Below are positions 33,752 to 45,548 of a DNA stretch of 64,000 nt, piece after piece (the stretch's first letter is position 1; each line of letters starts with the position of its first letter). Source of the DNA: Rhizobium albus (lineage in GTDB: Bacteria > Pseudomonadota > Alphaproteobacteria > Rhizobiales > Rhizobiaceae); contig BSNO01000004.1 of assembly GCA_030160035.1 (NCBI GenBank), positions 703,076 to 767,075 on the forward strand, read 5' to 3'. A program made the translations under genes and the position numbers. The notes under the pieces are model-generated. The model saw only the letters and a program-made list of their open reading frames with translations. It was not told the origin of the DNA and did not search any database.

Positions 33752-35398
33752 ATGCTCGACGAGAGCCAAACCTACGAAGAGGCCGTGTCCGGCTTCGAAT
33801 GGCACGTGCCGGATGATTTCAACATTGCCGAATATGTCTCCGCACGGTGGGCGCGCAGCGAGCCGGAGCGGGTCTGCCTCCAGCATTTCGATCTCGGCGG
33901 CAACCATGCCTCGCTGACCTATGCCGAACTCGATGCCCGGGCATCGGCGCTGGCACGGGCACTGAAGGCCGAGGGCGTTTCTCGCGGCGACCGCGTCGCA
34001 ATTCTTCTCCCGCAAAGCTTCGAGACCGCGATCGCCCATGTCGCGATCTACAAGATGGCGGCCATTGCCGTGCCGCTTGCGCTGTTGTTCGGGCAGGATG
34101 CGCTCAGCTATCGGTTGGCCGCCTGCGGTGCGCGCGCGATCGTGACGAACGCGATGGGGGTCGAGAAGCTTCAGCCGCTACGCGACGCCTTGCCCGACCT
34201 CAAGACCGCGATCGTCGCCGGCGATGCGGTGGAAAGCCCGGCGCTCGGCTTCGACGCACTTGTGCAGACGCATCGCAACGGACCGCCGATCGAAGAGCCG
34301 ACGACCGGCGACACGCCGGCGCTGATGGTCTTCACCTCCGGCACGACCGGGCCGCCCAAGGGGGCGCTGCACGGCCACCGCGTCCTCATCGGGCATCTGC
34401 CCGGGGTACAGATGCACCATGAGTTCCTGCCTCAGCCCGGCGACAAGCTGTGGACCCCGGCCGACTGGGCATGGGCAGGCGGGCTTCTCAACGTGCTTCT
34501 GCCGGGACTCTATTTCGGCGTTCCGGTGGTGGCGACACCTGCGCAGAAATTCGATCCCGATCTCGCCTTCCGCATCATGGCGGAGCTTGACGTGCGCAAC
34601 GCCTTCATTCCGCCGACAGCGCTCAGAATGCTCCGGAGCGTCGTGCGTCCGGCCGAAAAGTATAGCCTGAACCTCAGGACCATCGGCTCGGGTGGTGAAT
34701 CGCTCGGCCGCGAAACCTTCGAATGGGGACGGCGCGAACTCGGTGTGACGATCAATGAATTCTACGGTCAGACCGAGTGCAATCTCGTGCTCGCATCCTG
34801 CGCCAAAATCGGCGTTTCGCGCTCCGGCGCGATCGGCAAGACCGTGCCGGGACACTCAGTCGCCGTCATTGATGCGGACGGCGTGCCCTGTGCGCCCGGC
34901 ACGCCCGGGCAGATTGCGATCAAGCGGCCGGACCCGGTCATGTTCCTCGGCTACTGGAACGACGAGGCGGCGACCAGGCGCAAGTTCATCGGCGACTGGA
35001 TGACGACGGGCGACCAGGGCGTGATGAGCGAAGACGGCTATGTCGAGTTCTTCGGCCGCGACGACGACGTCATCACATCGGCCGGCTATCGCATCGGCCC
35101 AGGCGAGGTCGAGGATTGCCTCCACGCACACGAGGCCATCGCCTTGGCCGCAGCCGTCGGCAAGCCGGACCCTATCCGCACCGAAGCGGTGAAAGCCTAT
35201 GTCGTCCTGAAACCGGGATTTCAGGCATCGGAGACGCTTGCGAGCGAGATCACCGCCTGGGTGAAGACGAGGCTATCGGCCCATGAATACCCACGCGAGG
35301 TCGCGTTCGTCGACAGCCTGCCGCTGACGACGACAGGCAAGGTCATCCGGCGCGAATTGCGCCAAAGAGCGATCGAGGAAGCAGCAGCCGGCGTCTGA
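33752..35398 (+). CDS. Acyl-CoA synthetase / AMP-binding ligase
   Basis: 548 residues of the ANL adenylate-forming family. The P-loop-like motif is 'FTSGTTGPPKGALHGHR', then 'YGQTECN' (A5-type), 'TGDQGVMSEDGYVEFFGRDDD' split by the hinge region, and the catalytic lysine near the end in 'TTTGKVIRRELR'. The active layout adenylates a carboxylate and transfers it to CoA; the acid-binding pocket cannot be read, but it resembles short/medium-chain acyl-CoA synthetases. ATG 33752 has AAGGCGGA 8 bases upstream and is preferred to a start 20 codons earlier. It follows the GGDEF-EAL gene on the same strand (69 bp gap) and faces the convergent acyltransferase gene. Confidence 0.9.
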   Translation: MLDESQTYEEAVSGFEWHVPDDFNIAEYVSARWARSEPERVCLQHFDLGGNHASLTYAELDARASALARALKAEGVSRGDRVAILLPQSFETAIAHVAIYKMAAIAVPLALLFGQDALSYRLAACGARAIVTNAMGVEKLQPLRDALPDLKTAIVAGDAVESPALGFDALVQTHRNGPPIEEPTTGDTPALMVFTSGTTGPPKGALHGHRVLIGHLPGVQMHHEFLPQPGDKLWTPADWAWAGGLLNVLLPGLYFGVPVVATPAQKFDPDLAFRIMAELDVRNAFIPPTALRMLRSVVRPAEKYSLNLRTIGSGGESLGRETFEWGRRELGVTINEFYGQTECNLVLASCAKIGVSRSGAIGKTVPGHSVAVIDADGVPCAPGTPGQIAIKRPDPVMFLGYWNDEAATRRKFIGDWMTTGDQGVMSEDGYVEFFGRDDDVITSAGYRIGPGEVEDCLHAHEAIALAAAVGKPDPIRTEAVKAYVVLKPGFQASETLASEITAWVKTRLSAHEYPREVAFVDSLPLTTTGKVIRRELRQRAIEEAAAGV

Positions 35399-35407
35399 CC
35401 GGCAGGC

Positions 35408-36700
35408 TCAGTTCTTCGCCGCGGACTTCCGGCGGGCGAGCGCGCGCACGCGTTCGCGCAGGATGCGCGCGACGTTGCGGGTGTTCCGGTAGAGGTGGAG
35501 CTGACGCGCGACTTGGCGGACCTGACGGTCTGCCTTTCCGTCAAGCCCGATGATCATCGTGGCCATGCGCTCGCGCTCTTCCCAGAGCCGGCTGGCAATC
35601 GGATGGTCAGGCACCGCGCAGGAATCCGTCATCTGGATGTTCGGGTCGTCGAGGTGCTGTTCGGTCAGCTTCCAGAAGAGAAGCTTGCCCGGCGAGGATG
35701 CGGCGAACCTTTCGTCATAGGCGGTCTTCCAGGTGAAGGCCTGGCCGGCGATCACGAACACGACCATCACCGCAATGGCCCGCCCATCGAATTCCAGAAC
35801 ATGGATGCGGGCATTGTCGTTTTCGGCCTGGTTGGTCACGGCCTCGCGGGCAAAAGCCGCGCGGTAGCGATCCGACACCATCGCGCTTCGTCGCTGGCCC
35901 TTCCAGCCGCTTGCTTCGAGTGCGAGAAACTGTTCCAGCCCGATGCGCACATCGAGCGGTTGGCGCGCGACCTTGTGCACGAGCGTGCCCTGGGCTGCGA
36001 GATGGCGCCATTGCCGACGCATCTCCTTCAGGTGACGTCCGCGGATGGCGCCGCGCAGATAGCGCTCCGGCTCTTCGCTCGACCGCAGCACCGGGCGTTC
36101 CACCGCTTCGGTCGTTTCCACCGTCAAACCGCGCGCCAGAGCGACGGCGCGCAGCAGTTCTGCCGCCGGCCCATCGATGCGCATGTCCGGCAGAACCAGC
36201 ACATTCGGCATCTGAGTGTCATCGCCGGCCAACGCTTCCAGAAAATTATCGAGCGTTTCTGCTGCACCTTCGGCATCGACCAGTGGCGTGCCGAGGGGAC
36301 CGAATGGATGCGACCAGGCGCGAATGATCGAGGGGCCGACTGAAAAGCCAGGACGCTCGATCGAAAACGGCATGACCATGCGCAGCCGGCTGCGCCCCGG
36401 CGCCTCGTCCCGAATGAGCAGCAGACGCACCTGGCGATCGTCGAGGCGCGGCATGGCCGGCGCAAGGAACCGACCGGTGAAGAACACGTTCGGCTCGATC
36501 ATCCGATTGGCCAGAAAATCGAGCTCGGTCTGCAGATCGTAGCCAGCACGCGCGGGATAGACGCACATCTGGCGGCCGGGACGTCCGATATCGAACGCCA
36601 GTTCCGGCGGTGGGCGCGTGATCGGCGTTTCTGCCAGGGCGTCGATCAGCGTTGCGGCTTGCCCGCCGATGTCGCCTTCGAAAAACGGATTGGATGCCAT
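35408..36700 (-). CDS. BioF2-like/FemAB-type GNAT acyltransferase
   Basis: A 430-residue soluble protein. The middle and C-terminal parts ('RGRHLKEMRRQWRHLAAQGT', 'FLALEASGWKGQRRSAM', 'ALFDGRAIAVMVVFVIAGQA'-like core, 'TWKTAYDERFAASSPGKLLFW') match the Acetyltransf_6 (BioF2-like) domain found in CelD and FemAB-type proteins that act in exopolysaccharide or cell-wall pathways. The N-terminal 150 residues are less conserved. Its start codon overlaps the stop codon of the upstream flippase gene by one base (TGATG), so the two are translationally coupled. The acyl donor is not known. Confidence 0.82.
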   Translation of the reverse strand: MASNPFFEGDIGGQAATLIDALAETPITRPPPELAFDIGRPGRQMCVYPARAGYDLQTELDFLANRMIEPNVFFTGRFLAPAMPRLDDRQVRLLLIRDEAPGRSRLRMVMPFSIERPGFSVGPSIIRAWSHPFGPLGTPLVDAEGAAETLDNFLEALAGDDTQMPNVLVLPDMRIDGPAAELLRAVALARGLTVETTEAVERPVLRSSEEPERYLRGAIRGRHLKEMRRQWRHLAAQGTLVHKVARQPLDVRIGLEQFLALEASGWKGQRRSAMVSDRYRAAFAREAVTNQAENDNARIHVLEFDGRAIAVMVVFVIAGQAFTWKTAYDERFAASSPGKLLFWKLTEQHLDDPNIQMTDSCAVPDHPIASRLWEERERMATMIIGLDGKADRQVRQVARQLHLYRNTRNVARILRERVRALARRKSAAKN

Positions 36701-38160
36701 CAGCCGGGATCCTCTTCATGCGTGTGCCGGCGGGGCGCGAAGACGAACATCGCGATGCCGATCCGGTGGCGGACGACAAGGAACAATAGGATGGCCTCGA
36801 CCGTCATCGCGGTCGCCGTGGCCGCAGCAGCACCCTGCAGCCCGTAATGCGGAATGAGCGATACCGACAGGCAGAGATGGGTGATCAAGACCAGCAGATA
36901 GATGAAGGCGCAGATCATCTGGTGCCCAGCCATCGTCAGCAGCACTTCGCCCGGGCCAATCATGGCTTTGGCAAGGATGCCGGCGAACAGGATCGCCATC
37001 AGCAGCTCGCCATCGGCGAAGCCTGGTCCGAAAAGCGAGAGCAGAAACGGTCCGGCAAGCAGGATCGTGGCGCCGAGCGCGAGTGAGGGCCAGAATGTCC
37101 AGGCGGCCGTGCGTGCTGCGAAATTCGCGATGCCGGCAGTGTCCCCGGCGCTGACCAGCTGTGAAAAGCGCGGCGAAGCGCCAGCCTTAACCGCGTAATA
37201 GACGAAGTGAACGAGCGCCATGGTCTTAGCCGCCGCAAAATACACCGCGACCTGATCCGGGGAGACGAAGAATCCGACGATGATGACGTCGGAATTCGTC
37301 AGCAGGAAATAAAAGCCCTCGATGAAGAAGATCGGCAGGGCGACGACGAACCAGCGGCGGAAGGTGATGCTCTTGGTCGGCGAGGCGAAGCTGCGCCGCA
37401 CCCGCATGGTCACGGCCAGATACTGGCCGATCGTCGTCAGATAGGTGGCAAGCAGCGCGGCGCTCAAGGCGGTGACCGCCGTTGCCTCGTAGCCGAGCGA
37501 TATCGCCGCTACCATCAGGATGATGATGAGCGTGGGGCGCAAGAGGAACGTCGCGCCATGGCCGAAGAAGGGCCAGTTGTTCGCGCGCGCCGTTCCGTCG
37601 AGCACGTCGCCAAGCGCGATCATCGGCAGCGTGAAGGCTGCCAGATAGAATGGGACGAGGTAGTAGGCATCGACGCGCTCACCGAAAACGGCAAGGCCGG
37701 TGAGCCCGAGTGCCGCGATCAGCGTGGCCGACCCGACGGCGAAACGGCGGGCGGTCTGGGTCAACCCGAGGATCTCCGCATGCGCCTTCTGGTCCCGATA
37801 GCCGGGCAGAAAGCGAATGATCGCCGTATGGAAGCCGAAGCACGACAGATTGCCGAAGATGACGGCAATCGCCCAGACGAACACGAAGATGCCGTACTGG
37901 AACTCGCCCATGAAGCGCGCGAGGATGATCTGCGACGAAAACGCGATGGCGGCGCTCAACACTCGGATCGCGAAAGCGACGAGCGCCATGTATTCCGCAG
38001 CCGCCTGGTCGTCGCGCCGCGATATGATCGCCTCCGCACGATCCAGCGCTGGCGCAAGCCGCGCTGTCACGCGCGGCGGCAGCCATTTCTCGGCACTGGT
38101 GATGACGGTCATGCCAATCGCGGATCCGGTGACGTTTCTGGTCAGCCTTTTCCATCGCAT
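36700..38160 (-). CDS. Polysaccharide flippase (Wzx-like, MVF superfamily)
   Basis: A 486-residue polytopic protein with about 12-14 helices, e.g. 'VLSAAIAFSSQIILARFMG', 'YGIFVFVWAIAVIFGNLS' and 'FFIEGFYFLLTNSDVIIVGF', the last being typical of polysaccharide biosynthesis (PST) exporters. These move lipid-linked sugar repeat units across the inner membrane. ATG 38160 is chosen; the frame extends 24 codons further with a basic stretch that does not look like the family. It is coupled to the BioF2-like acyltransferase downstream. No polymerase, glycosyltransferase or Wzc gene is in the window, so the pathway is completed elsewhere. Confidence 0.88.
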   Translation of the reverse strand: MRWKRLTRNVTGSAIGMTVITSAEKWLPPRVTARLAPALDRAEAIISRRDDQAAAEYMALVAFAIRVLSAAIAFSSQIILARFMGEFQYGIFVFVWAIAVIFGNLSCFGFHTAIIRFLPGYRDQKAHAEILGLTQTARRFAVGSATLIAALGLTGLAVFGERVDAYYLVPFYLAAFTLPMIALGDVLDGTARANNWPFFGHGATFLLRPTLIIILMVAAISLGYEATAVTALSAALLATYLTTIGQYLAVTMRVRRSFASPTKSITFRRWFVVALPIFFIEGFYFLLTNSDVIIVGFFVSPDQVAVYFAAAKTMALVHFVYYAVKAGASPRFSQLVSAGDTAGIANFAARTAAWTFWPSLALGATILLAGPFLLSLFGPGFADGELLMAILFAGILAKAMIGPGEVLLTMAGHQMICAFIYLLVLITHLCLSVSLIPHYGLQGAAAATATAMTVEAILLFLVVRHRIGIAMFVFAPRRHTHEEDPG

Positions 38161-38211
38161 GCGACACGTTAAAGATCGGTTTTGCCGACGCTGTCGGATT
38201 GCTTGGATGTG

Positions 38212-38248
38212 GCCGAAAAGGAAACGGCGCACCCAAGGATGCGCCGTT
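38212..38248 (-). terminator. Rho-independent terminator of secA
   Basis: Stem AACGGCGCA (38248-38240 on minus) with TGCGCCGTT (38231-38223), loop 8 bases, followed on the minus strand by TTTCCTTTT. It lies 27 bases after the secA stop and also before the flippase gene, which is therefore separately transcribed. Confidence 0.8.
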
Positions 38249-38274
38249 CAGAAAGGTCAGGTTTTCCGCAAGGA

Positions 38275-40992
<2,718 letters not shown>

Positions 40993-41122
40993 GAATATGG
41001 TCCTTTCCGTTGTGTTCTTAGGCGGCGTCTTAGACGGCCGGCGGGTCCGAAGCAGTGAGGTTCCTGGGCATAGCGACAGGCACGGCTTCTCCCGGCGGGA
41101 ACTGGACGCGCGGTTTCGTGAC

Positions 41123-41151
41123 AGATAAGAGGGGGGTCAATCGATGTCAAC
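41123..41151 (-). promoter_or_regulatory. Sigma70-type promoter of secA
   Basis: On the minus strand TTGACA (41151-41146), a 17-base spacer, and TATCTG (41128-41123). Position about 130 bp upstream of the secA ATG gives a leader of about 120 bases. It overlaps no other gene and lies in the divergent region with the PPIase gene. Confidence 0.65.
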
Positions 41152-41241
41152 GGCGCCGCAACAGGCGGCCGCGCCTCAAAACGGTGCGTTTTCACGGCCA
41201 ATGGACGATCAACAGATACCACAGGAAAGAGGCCTGGTTCA

Positions 41242-42210
41242 ATGAAGCGTTATCTCTCACTCGCCCTTCTCGCGGCCCTGAGCGCCGGAACGGCACTGTC
41301 GTCGCCTGCCGCTTTTGCGCAGACCGAGGCTCCCGCCGTAGAGGGTGAGGCCGCAACTCCGGCAGCGGACACCGTCATCGCCACCGTCGGTGGTCAGGAC
41401 ATCTACGAATCCGAACTCGAATACGCGATGTCGGACCTCGACCCGCAGTTTGAACAGCTGCCGCCCGAGCAGCGCCGCGTTGCAGCGCTCGCCGCGCTGA
41501 TCGACATCAAGCTTCTTGCGCGCCAGGCGGAAGAAGCCGGTCTGGGCGAAGGCGAAGAATTCCAGCGGCGGATCGATTTCCTGCGCGACCGCGCCCTGCA
41601 CAATGCCTATTTCCAGGAAGAAATCCTGAACGGCATCACCGAAGAGCAGGTTCGCGCCCGCTATGATCAGGAAGTCGCGGCCATGGACCCGGCTGAAGAA
41701 GTCAACGCGCGCCACATTCTCGTCGAGAGCGAGGAAGAAGCAACTGCGTTGATCGAGCAGCTGGATGGCGGCGCTGATTTTGCAGAGCTCGCGACGGAGA
41801 ATTCGACCGACGGCTCGGCTGCCAACGGTGGCGATCTCGGCTATTTCCAGCAGGGCCAGATGGTTCCGCCTTTCGAGGAAGCGGCTTTCGCTCTCGAGCC
41901 AGGCGCCTACACCGCCGAGCCGGTGCAGAGCCAGTTCGGCTGGCACGTGATCAAGGTCGAAGACCGTCGTGATGCAGAGCCGCCGGCATTCGAGCAGGTG
42001 GCGACCCAGGTCCGTCAGGTCGTCCTGCGCGAGCGTTACCTCGAAGTTCTCGAAGACGCCCGTGGCTCCGGCGACGTCGAGATCGCCGATCCGGCGCTTG
42101 CCGAAGCCTATGCAGCTGCCAACGCGCCGGCTGGCGAGCCCGCCGGCGGCGAAGAAGCACCGGCTACCGAAGAAGCACCGGCTACCGAAGAAGCACCGGC
42201 CGCTCAGTAA
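41242..42210 (+). CDS. Periplasmic parvulin-type peptidylprolyl isomerase
   Basis: 322 residues: a signal peptide (about 1-26, 'AFA' before the cleavage), a SurA-like N-terminal helical part, a parvulin domain ('NARHILVESEEEATALIEQL', 'GGDLGYFQQGQMVPPFEEAA', 'QSQFGWHVIKVEDRR'), and an acidic Ala/Pro/Glu tail. It should assist folding of exported proteins, which suits its divergent location opposite secA. The tail is built from an 18-base tandem repeat (42151-42202) encoding EEAPAT three times. GGAAAGAGG precedes ATG 41242. A hairpin terminator follows 11 bases after the stop. Confidence 0.92.
   Translation: MKRYLSLALLAALSAGTALSSPAAFAQTEAPAVEGEAATPAADTVIATVGGQDIYESELEYAMSDLDPQFEQLPPEQRRVAALAALIDIKLLARQAEEAGLGEGEEFQRRIDFLRDRALHNAYFQEEILNGITEEQVRARYDQEVAAMDPAEEVNARHILVESEEEATALIEQLDGGADFAELATENSTDGSAANGGDLGYFQQGQMVPPFEEAAFALEPGAYTAEPVQSQFGWHVIKVEDRRDAEPPAFEQVATQVRQVVLRERYLEVLEDARGSGDVEIADPALAEAYAAANAPAGEPAGGEEAPATEEAPATEEAPAAQ
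42151..42202 (+). repeat. 18-bp tandem repeat in the PPIase C-terminus
   Basis: Two exact and one partial copy of GAAGAAGCACCGGCTACC, in frame, coding the repeated E-E-A-P-A-T. Length is a multiple of 3, so slippage would alter tail length without a frameshift. Confidence 0.85.
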
Positions 42211-42221
42211 GGTTGGATCGT

Positions 42222-42261
42222 GAAGGAGCCCGTTGGCGCTGCTGCGCCCGCGGGCTCCTTC
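42222..42261 (+). terminator. Terminator after the PPIase gene
   Basis: Outer stem GAAGGAGCCCG (42222-42232) with CGGGCTCCTTC (42251-42261) and an inner GGCGC/GCGCC hairpin. The stem is strong; the following T-run is absent, so it may rely on Rho or act as a transcript-end protector. Confidence 0.65.
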
Positions 42262-42302
42262 GCATGGTCCACGATTGAATTTCAGCATTCCGGACGGTTT
42301 CG

Positions 42303-43535
42303 ATGACGACGACGATCTCGCCCCTGGCGCCCAAGGTCTATGCCGATTTGCCTCAAATCGCAGGTGTGAGGCTCGCCACCGCTGCGGCCGGCATCAAGTA
42401 CCGTGACCGCACCGATGTGATGGTCATGGTGTTCGATCGTCCGGCGTCCGTCGCTGGCGTCTTCACGACATCGAAGTGCCCCTCCGCGCCGGTCGAGTTC
42501 TGCCGGCAGAACCTGTCCCACGGGACGGCCCGCATTCTGGTCGTCAATTCCGGCAACGCCAACGCCTTCACCGGCAAGAAGGGCCGCGAAGCAACCCGCC
42601 TTACCGCAAGTGCTGCAGTCGATGCCGTCGGCTGTGCCGAAACGGATGTCTATCTCGCCTCGACCGGCGTGATCGGCGAGCCGCTCGACGCGACGAAATT
42701 CGCCGGTGTGCTTGGGGATATGGCTCAGCGCGCAAACGCAGATGGATGGCTCGAAGCGGCCAAGGCCATCATGACCACCGATACCTATCCTAAGGTTGCG
42801 ACGCGGACGGCCGAACTGGGCGGCGTGCTGGTCACGATCAACGGCATGGCGAAAGGCGCGGGCATGATCGCGCCGGACATGGCCACCATGCTTTCCTTTA
42901 TTGCAACCGACGCGAACATCGCGCCGGCCGCTTTGCAAGCGATCCTCTCCGAGCATGTGGGCGCCACCTTCAATGCGGTGACGGTCGACAGCGACACCTC
43001 CACATCGGACACGCTGCTTGCTTTTGCAACTGGCGCCTCGGGCGGGACCCGGATCGAAACTGCGGACGATCCGCGGCTCGTCGACTTCAAGGAGGCGTTC
43101 CGCCAGCTCATGGCCGATCTCGCCCTGCAGGTAGTGCGTGATGGCGAAGGCGCGCGCAAGATGGTGGAGATCACCGTCGAAGGCGCCGAAACAGACGCTG
43201 CTGCCAAACGCATCGCCTTTTCCATCGCCAATTCGCCGTTGGTGAAAACGGCGATCGCCGGCGAAGACGCCAATTGGGGTCGCATCGTGATGGCTGTCGG
43301 CAAGGCCGGCGAACAGGCTGACCGGGACCGCCTCGCGATCTGGTTCGGCGATGTCCGCGTCGCCGTCGATGGCGAACGCGATCCTGCCTATTCGGAAGCC
43401 GCAGCCACGGCCGTCATGCGCCAGGAAGATGTTGCCATCCGGGTCGAACTCGGTATCGGCGAAGGGCGCGCAACCGTCTGGACCTGCGACCTCACCAAGG
43501 AGTATGTCGCGATCAATGGCGACTATCGCAGTTGA
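42303..43535 (+). CDS. argJ: Bifunctional ornithine acetyltransferase / N-acetylglutamate synthase
   Basis: The 410-residue proprotein contains the autocleavage site '[14 protein letters not shown]', where the Thr of ATML becomes the N-terminal nucleophile of the beta chain, plus '[14 protein letters not shown]' and '[11 protein letters not shown]'. It transfers acetyl groups from N-acetylornithine to glutamate (cyclic arginine pathway) and may also use acetyl-CoA. It ends '[11 protein letters not shown]'. With argH and lysC elsewhere in the window it supplies amino-acid synthesis. The next gene begins before this stop, a 20-base overlap suggesting coupled translation. Confidence 0.95.
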   Translation: MTTTISPLAPKVYADLPQIAGVRLATAAAGIKYRDRTDVMVMVFDRPASVAGVFTTSKCPSAPVEFCRQNLSHGTARILVVNSGNANAFTGKKGREATRLTASAAVDAVGCAETDVYLASTGVIGEPLDATKFAGVLGDMAQRANADGWLEAAKAIMTTDTYPKVATRTAELGGVLVTINGMAKGAGMIAPDMATMLSFIATDANIAPAALQAILSEHVGATFNAVTVDSDTSTSDTLLAFATGASGGTRIETADDPRLVDFKEAFRQLMADLALQVVRDGEGARKMVEITVEGAETDAAAKRIAFSIANSPLVKTAIAGEDANWGRIVMAVGKAGEQADRDRLAIWFGDVRVAVDGERDPAYSEAAATAVMRQEDVAIRVELGIGEGRATVWTCDLTKEYVAINGDYRS

Positions 43536-44292
43536 ACCCGATCTGGCGACGGTGCGCAGGCTGGAGGCTGTCAGCTTCCGGGCCTGGCCTGCTGCGTCGG
43601 TGCGTTTTGATGGCGCCTGGCAGATCCGGCTGACCGCCGGACACCCGTCCAGGCGGCTGAACTCGGTCAATCCGCTTGACCCGTCCGATCACCGGAACAT
43701 CGAGGCCCGCGTCTCGAATGCCGTCCGCCTCTTTGACGCTTATGGCCGTCCCGCAGTCTTTCGCCTGTCGCCGCTTTCTCCCGCAGTCCTGGATGACTAT
43801 CTGGCCGCCAATGGCTGGCAAGAGGCAGGCGAAACGCTGGTGATGGCCGCGTCGATGGAGAGTATCGACCTCTCCGATGCGCTGGATCAGTTGCCGCTTC
43901 ACGATGTCGGCCGATATGTGGATGCCTCTCTGGCGCTTCAGGATGTAGACCCCGGCCGCAAGGCAGGTTTGAGCGAAGTCTTGAACGCGATCCGACCTTC
44001 CAAGGGCATGTTCGTCGCAGAAGACACCGCCGGATCGCCGCTTTCCGCTTTGCTCTGCGTCCACGACAACGATCTTGCCGGATTGTTCGATGTCGCGACA
44101 CGGCCCGATGATCGCCGTCGCGGCCATGCCCGAAGCCTGATCAAGAGCGCATTGCGCTGGGCGCGTCTGCGCGGCGCCCGCAGGGCGTTTCTGCAGGTCG
44201 AGGCCATCAATGATCCTGCTGTCTCACTCTATCGCTCGCTCGGCTTTCAGGAGGTCTACCGCTATGTTTACCGACAGCGCAGCCATGGGTGA
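43516..44292 (+). CDS. GNAT family N-acetyltransferase
   Basis: A 258-residue protein with the acetyl-CoA binding motif in '[20 protein letters not shown]' and '[16 protein letters not shown]' at the C-terminus, both standard GNAT features; the N-terminal half is a second, degenerate GNAT-like lobe. ATG 43516 overlaps the argJ end by 20 bases; upstream open sequence in this frame lies inside argJ. The substrate is unknown. The argJ-GNAT-mutT order is common in Rhizobiales and the three overlap, so they form an operon. Confidence 0.88.
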   Translation: MATIAVEPDLATVRRLEAVSFRAWPAASVRFDGAWQIRLTAGHPSRRLNSVNPLDPSDHRNIEARVSNAVRLFDAYGRPAVFRLSPLSPAVLDDYLAANGWQEAGETLVMAASMESIDLSDALDQLPLHDVGRYVDASLALQDVDPGRKAGLSEVLNAIRPSKGMFVAEDTAGSPLSALLCVHDNDLAGLFDVATRPDDRRRGHARSLIKSALRWARLRGARRAFLQVEAINDPAVSLYRSLGFQEVYRYVYRQRSHG

Positions 44293-44725
44293 GAAGGCTC
44301 TCGAAAGCTCTGAGCGTCCCGGGCGGCGCATGTTGCTCGTTTCCGCCTGCGCGCTCGTCGATGCGGACGGCCGCATCCTCATCGCGCAGCGGCCGGAAGG
44401 CAAAGCGCTCGCTGGCCTCTGGGAATTTCCCGGCGGCAAGGTCGAGCCCGGCGAGACACCGGAAGAAACGTTGATCCGCGAACTCGCGGAGGAACTGGGC
44501 ATCGTCACGCAGGTTGCCTGCCTCGCACCCTTGACCTTCGCCAGCCACAGCTACGACGACTTTCACCTGCTGATGCCGCTCTACATTTGCAGGCGCTACG
44601 AAGGCATTGCCCGCGGTCTGGAAGGGCAGGCAGTCAAATGGGTTCGTGCCAAGGCACTGCGCGATTATCCGATGCCGCCTGCCGATGCGCCGCTGATCCC
44701 CACCCTGATCGATCTGCTCGGTTGA
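44264..44725 (+). CDS. mutT: 8-oxo-dGTP diphosphatase MutT (Nudix hydrolase)
   Basis: 153 residues with the Nudix box 'GGKVEPGETPEETLIRELAEELGI', matching GX5EX7REUXEEXGU. 'LIAQRPEGKALAGLWEFPGG' is MutT-like and recognises the oxidised purine. It removes 8-oxo-dGTP from the nucleotide pool to prevent A:T to C:G errors. Start ATG 44264 has a perfect AGGAGG 9 bases upstream although it lies inside the upstream GNAT gene (29-base overlap); an ATG seven codons further (44285) is an alternative. Followed by a 216-bp AT-richer region with several small palindromes (AATTGC/GCAATT at 44734-44749; ATCAAT/ATTGAT at 44761-44781) and no gene. Confidence 0.92.
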   Translation: MFTDSAAMGEKALESSERPGRRMLLVSACALVDADGRILIAQRPEGKALAGLWEFPGGKVEPGETPEETLIRELAEELGIVTQVACLAPLTFASHSYDDFHLLMPLYICRRYEGIARGLEGQAVKWVRAKALRDYPMPPADAPLIPTLIDLLG

Positions 44726-44941
44726 AGCCTCTGAATTGCGACAGCAATTAAGACAACGTGATCAATGTTGCCGCAATTGATGATCTCCGCCCTGTATCAT
44801 TAATCAATCCTTTAGCCGCGTTCGCGAATATGCGCGTGAGCCGAGATGCCACATATGTGGTCAAACCTTGGTCGTCCGGCTGGATTGAGATAGACCTCGT
44901 CGTCGCAGATTCGTCGAAGACAGGCAGAACAGGGCAGATCG

Positions 44942-45253
44942 ATGAGCAACAGCGAGTTTTGGCTTTCCGTCTCCACCGACGCTGACCGCAAGCACAAGCG
45001 CGCGGGTGTTGGCCCGGTCCGCGTCGCGCTTTTGTTCGGCACGGTTGCAGTCGCGATGGCGCTCCTGCTGCCGCCTGTTTTGGACGGTGGGGAACGGATG
45101 ACGGCCTATAATCCGGGGATCGACACGATGGCGACGGGTTCCATCCCGAATGGCGATCGCGGCGTCAGGCAATACACGCTTCGGCGCAGCATTGCCCAGG
45201 AGCCCGGCTCGGTTTGTATTCTGCATTTCGGTGATACCGGCAGCCGTTGTTGA
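44942..45253 (+). CDS. Small membrane-anchored protein beside the Flp pilin
   Basis: 103 residues: a basic N-terminus (residues 1-26), one membrane helix ('VRVALLFGTVAVAMALLLPPV'), then a short periplasmic tail with two cysteines near the C-terminus ('PGSVCILHFGDTGSRC'). I do not recognise a named family, but similar small proteins sit between mutT and flp in other Rhizobiales. The ribosome binding site is weak (GGGCAG). Its location suggests a link with pilin or envelope biology; function is not known. Confidence 0.65.
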   Translation: MSNSEFWLSVSTDADRKHKRAGVGPVRVALLFGTVAVAMALLLPPVLDGGERMTAYNPGIDTMATGSIPNGDRGVRQYTLRRSIAQEPGSVCILHFGDTGSRC

Positions 45254-45361
45254 ACAAATACATGCACGCAATTTAGCTGTTGCGTAAGAATTGCCCCTTA
45301 TTCTCGTGTCGCATGATCTGGGCCCGTCCACCGACCGGCCAAGCCAAGAGGCCGAGCTGAC

Positions 45362-45541
45362 ATGACGATCCTCAAGCGTTTCTGGAGCGAGCGAAGTGGC
45401 GCGACGGCTATCGAGTATGGTCTGATCGCGGGACTACTTTCCATCGCCGTCATCGGTGGCGTTTCCGGAACCGGCTTCAGCGTTCAGAACCTCTATGGCA
45501 ATGTTGCCAACGAAGTCGTCGACGCCATGAGCGGCGAATAG
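45362..45541 (+). CDS. Flp family type IVb pilin
   Basis: A 59-residue pilin, 'MTILKRFWSERSGATAIEYG' then a hydrophobic helix. The leader ends at G13, with conserved E18 (+5) and Y19 (+6) after the predicted TadV cleavage, which is the Flp signature. Type IVb Flp pilins form fibres for surface attachment when exported by the tad system. No tad/cpa genes are in the window, so this is an orphan pilin copy whose machinery would be elsewhere. It is shorter than many gene finders keep. Spacing from the upstream membrane protein is 108 bp. Confidence 0.88.
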   Translation: MTILKRFWSERSGATAIEYGLIAGLLSIAVIGGVSGTGFSVQNLYGNVANEVVDAMSGE

Positions 45542-45548
45542 CACGCGC

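Noticed and set aside
30873..38274. Integrated prophage or genomic island using tRNA-Leu
   Set aside because: No integrase, phage gene or duplicate of the tRNA 3' end was found; only the gene content is accessory-looking.
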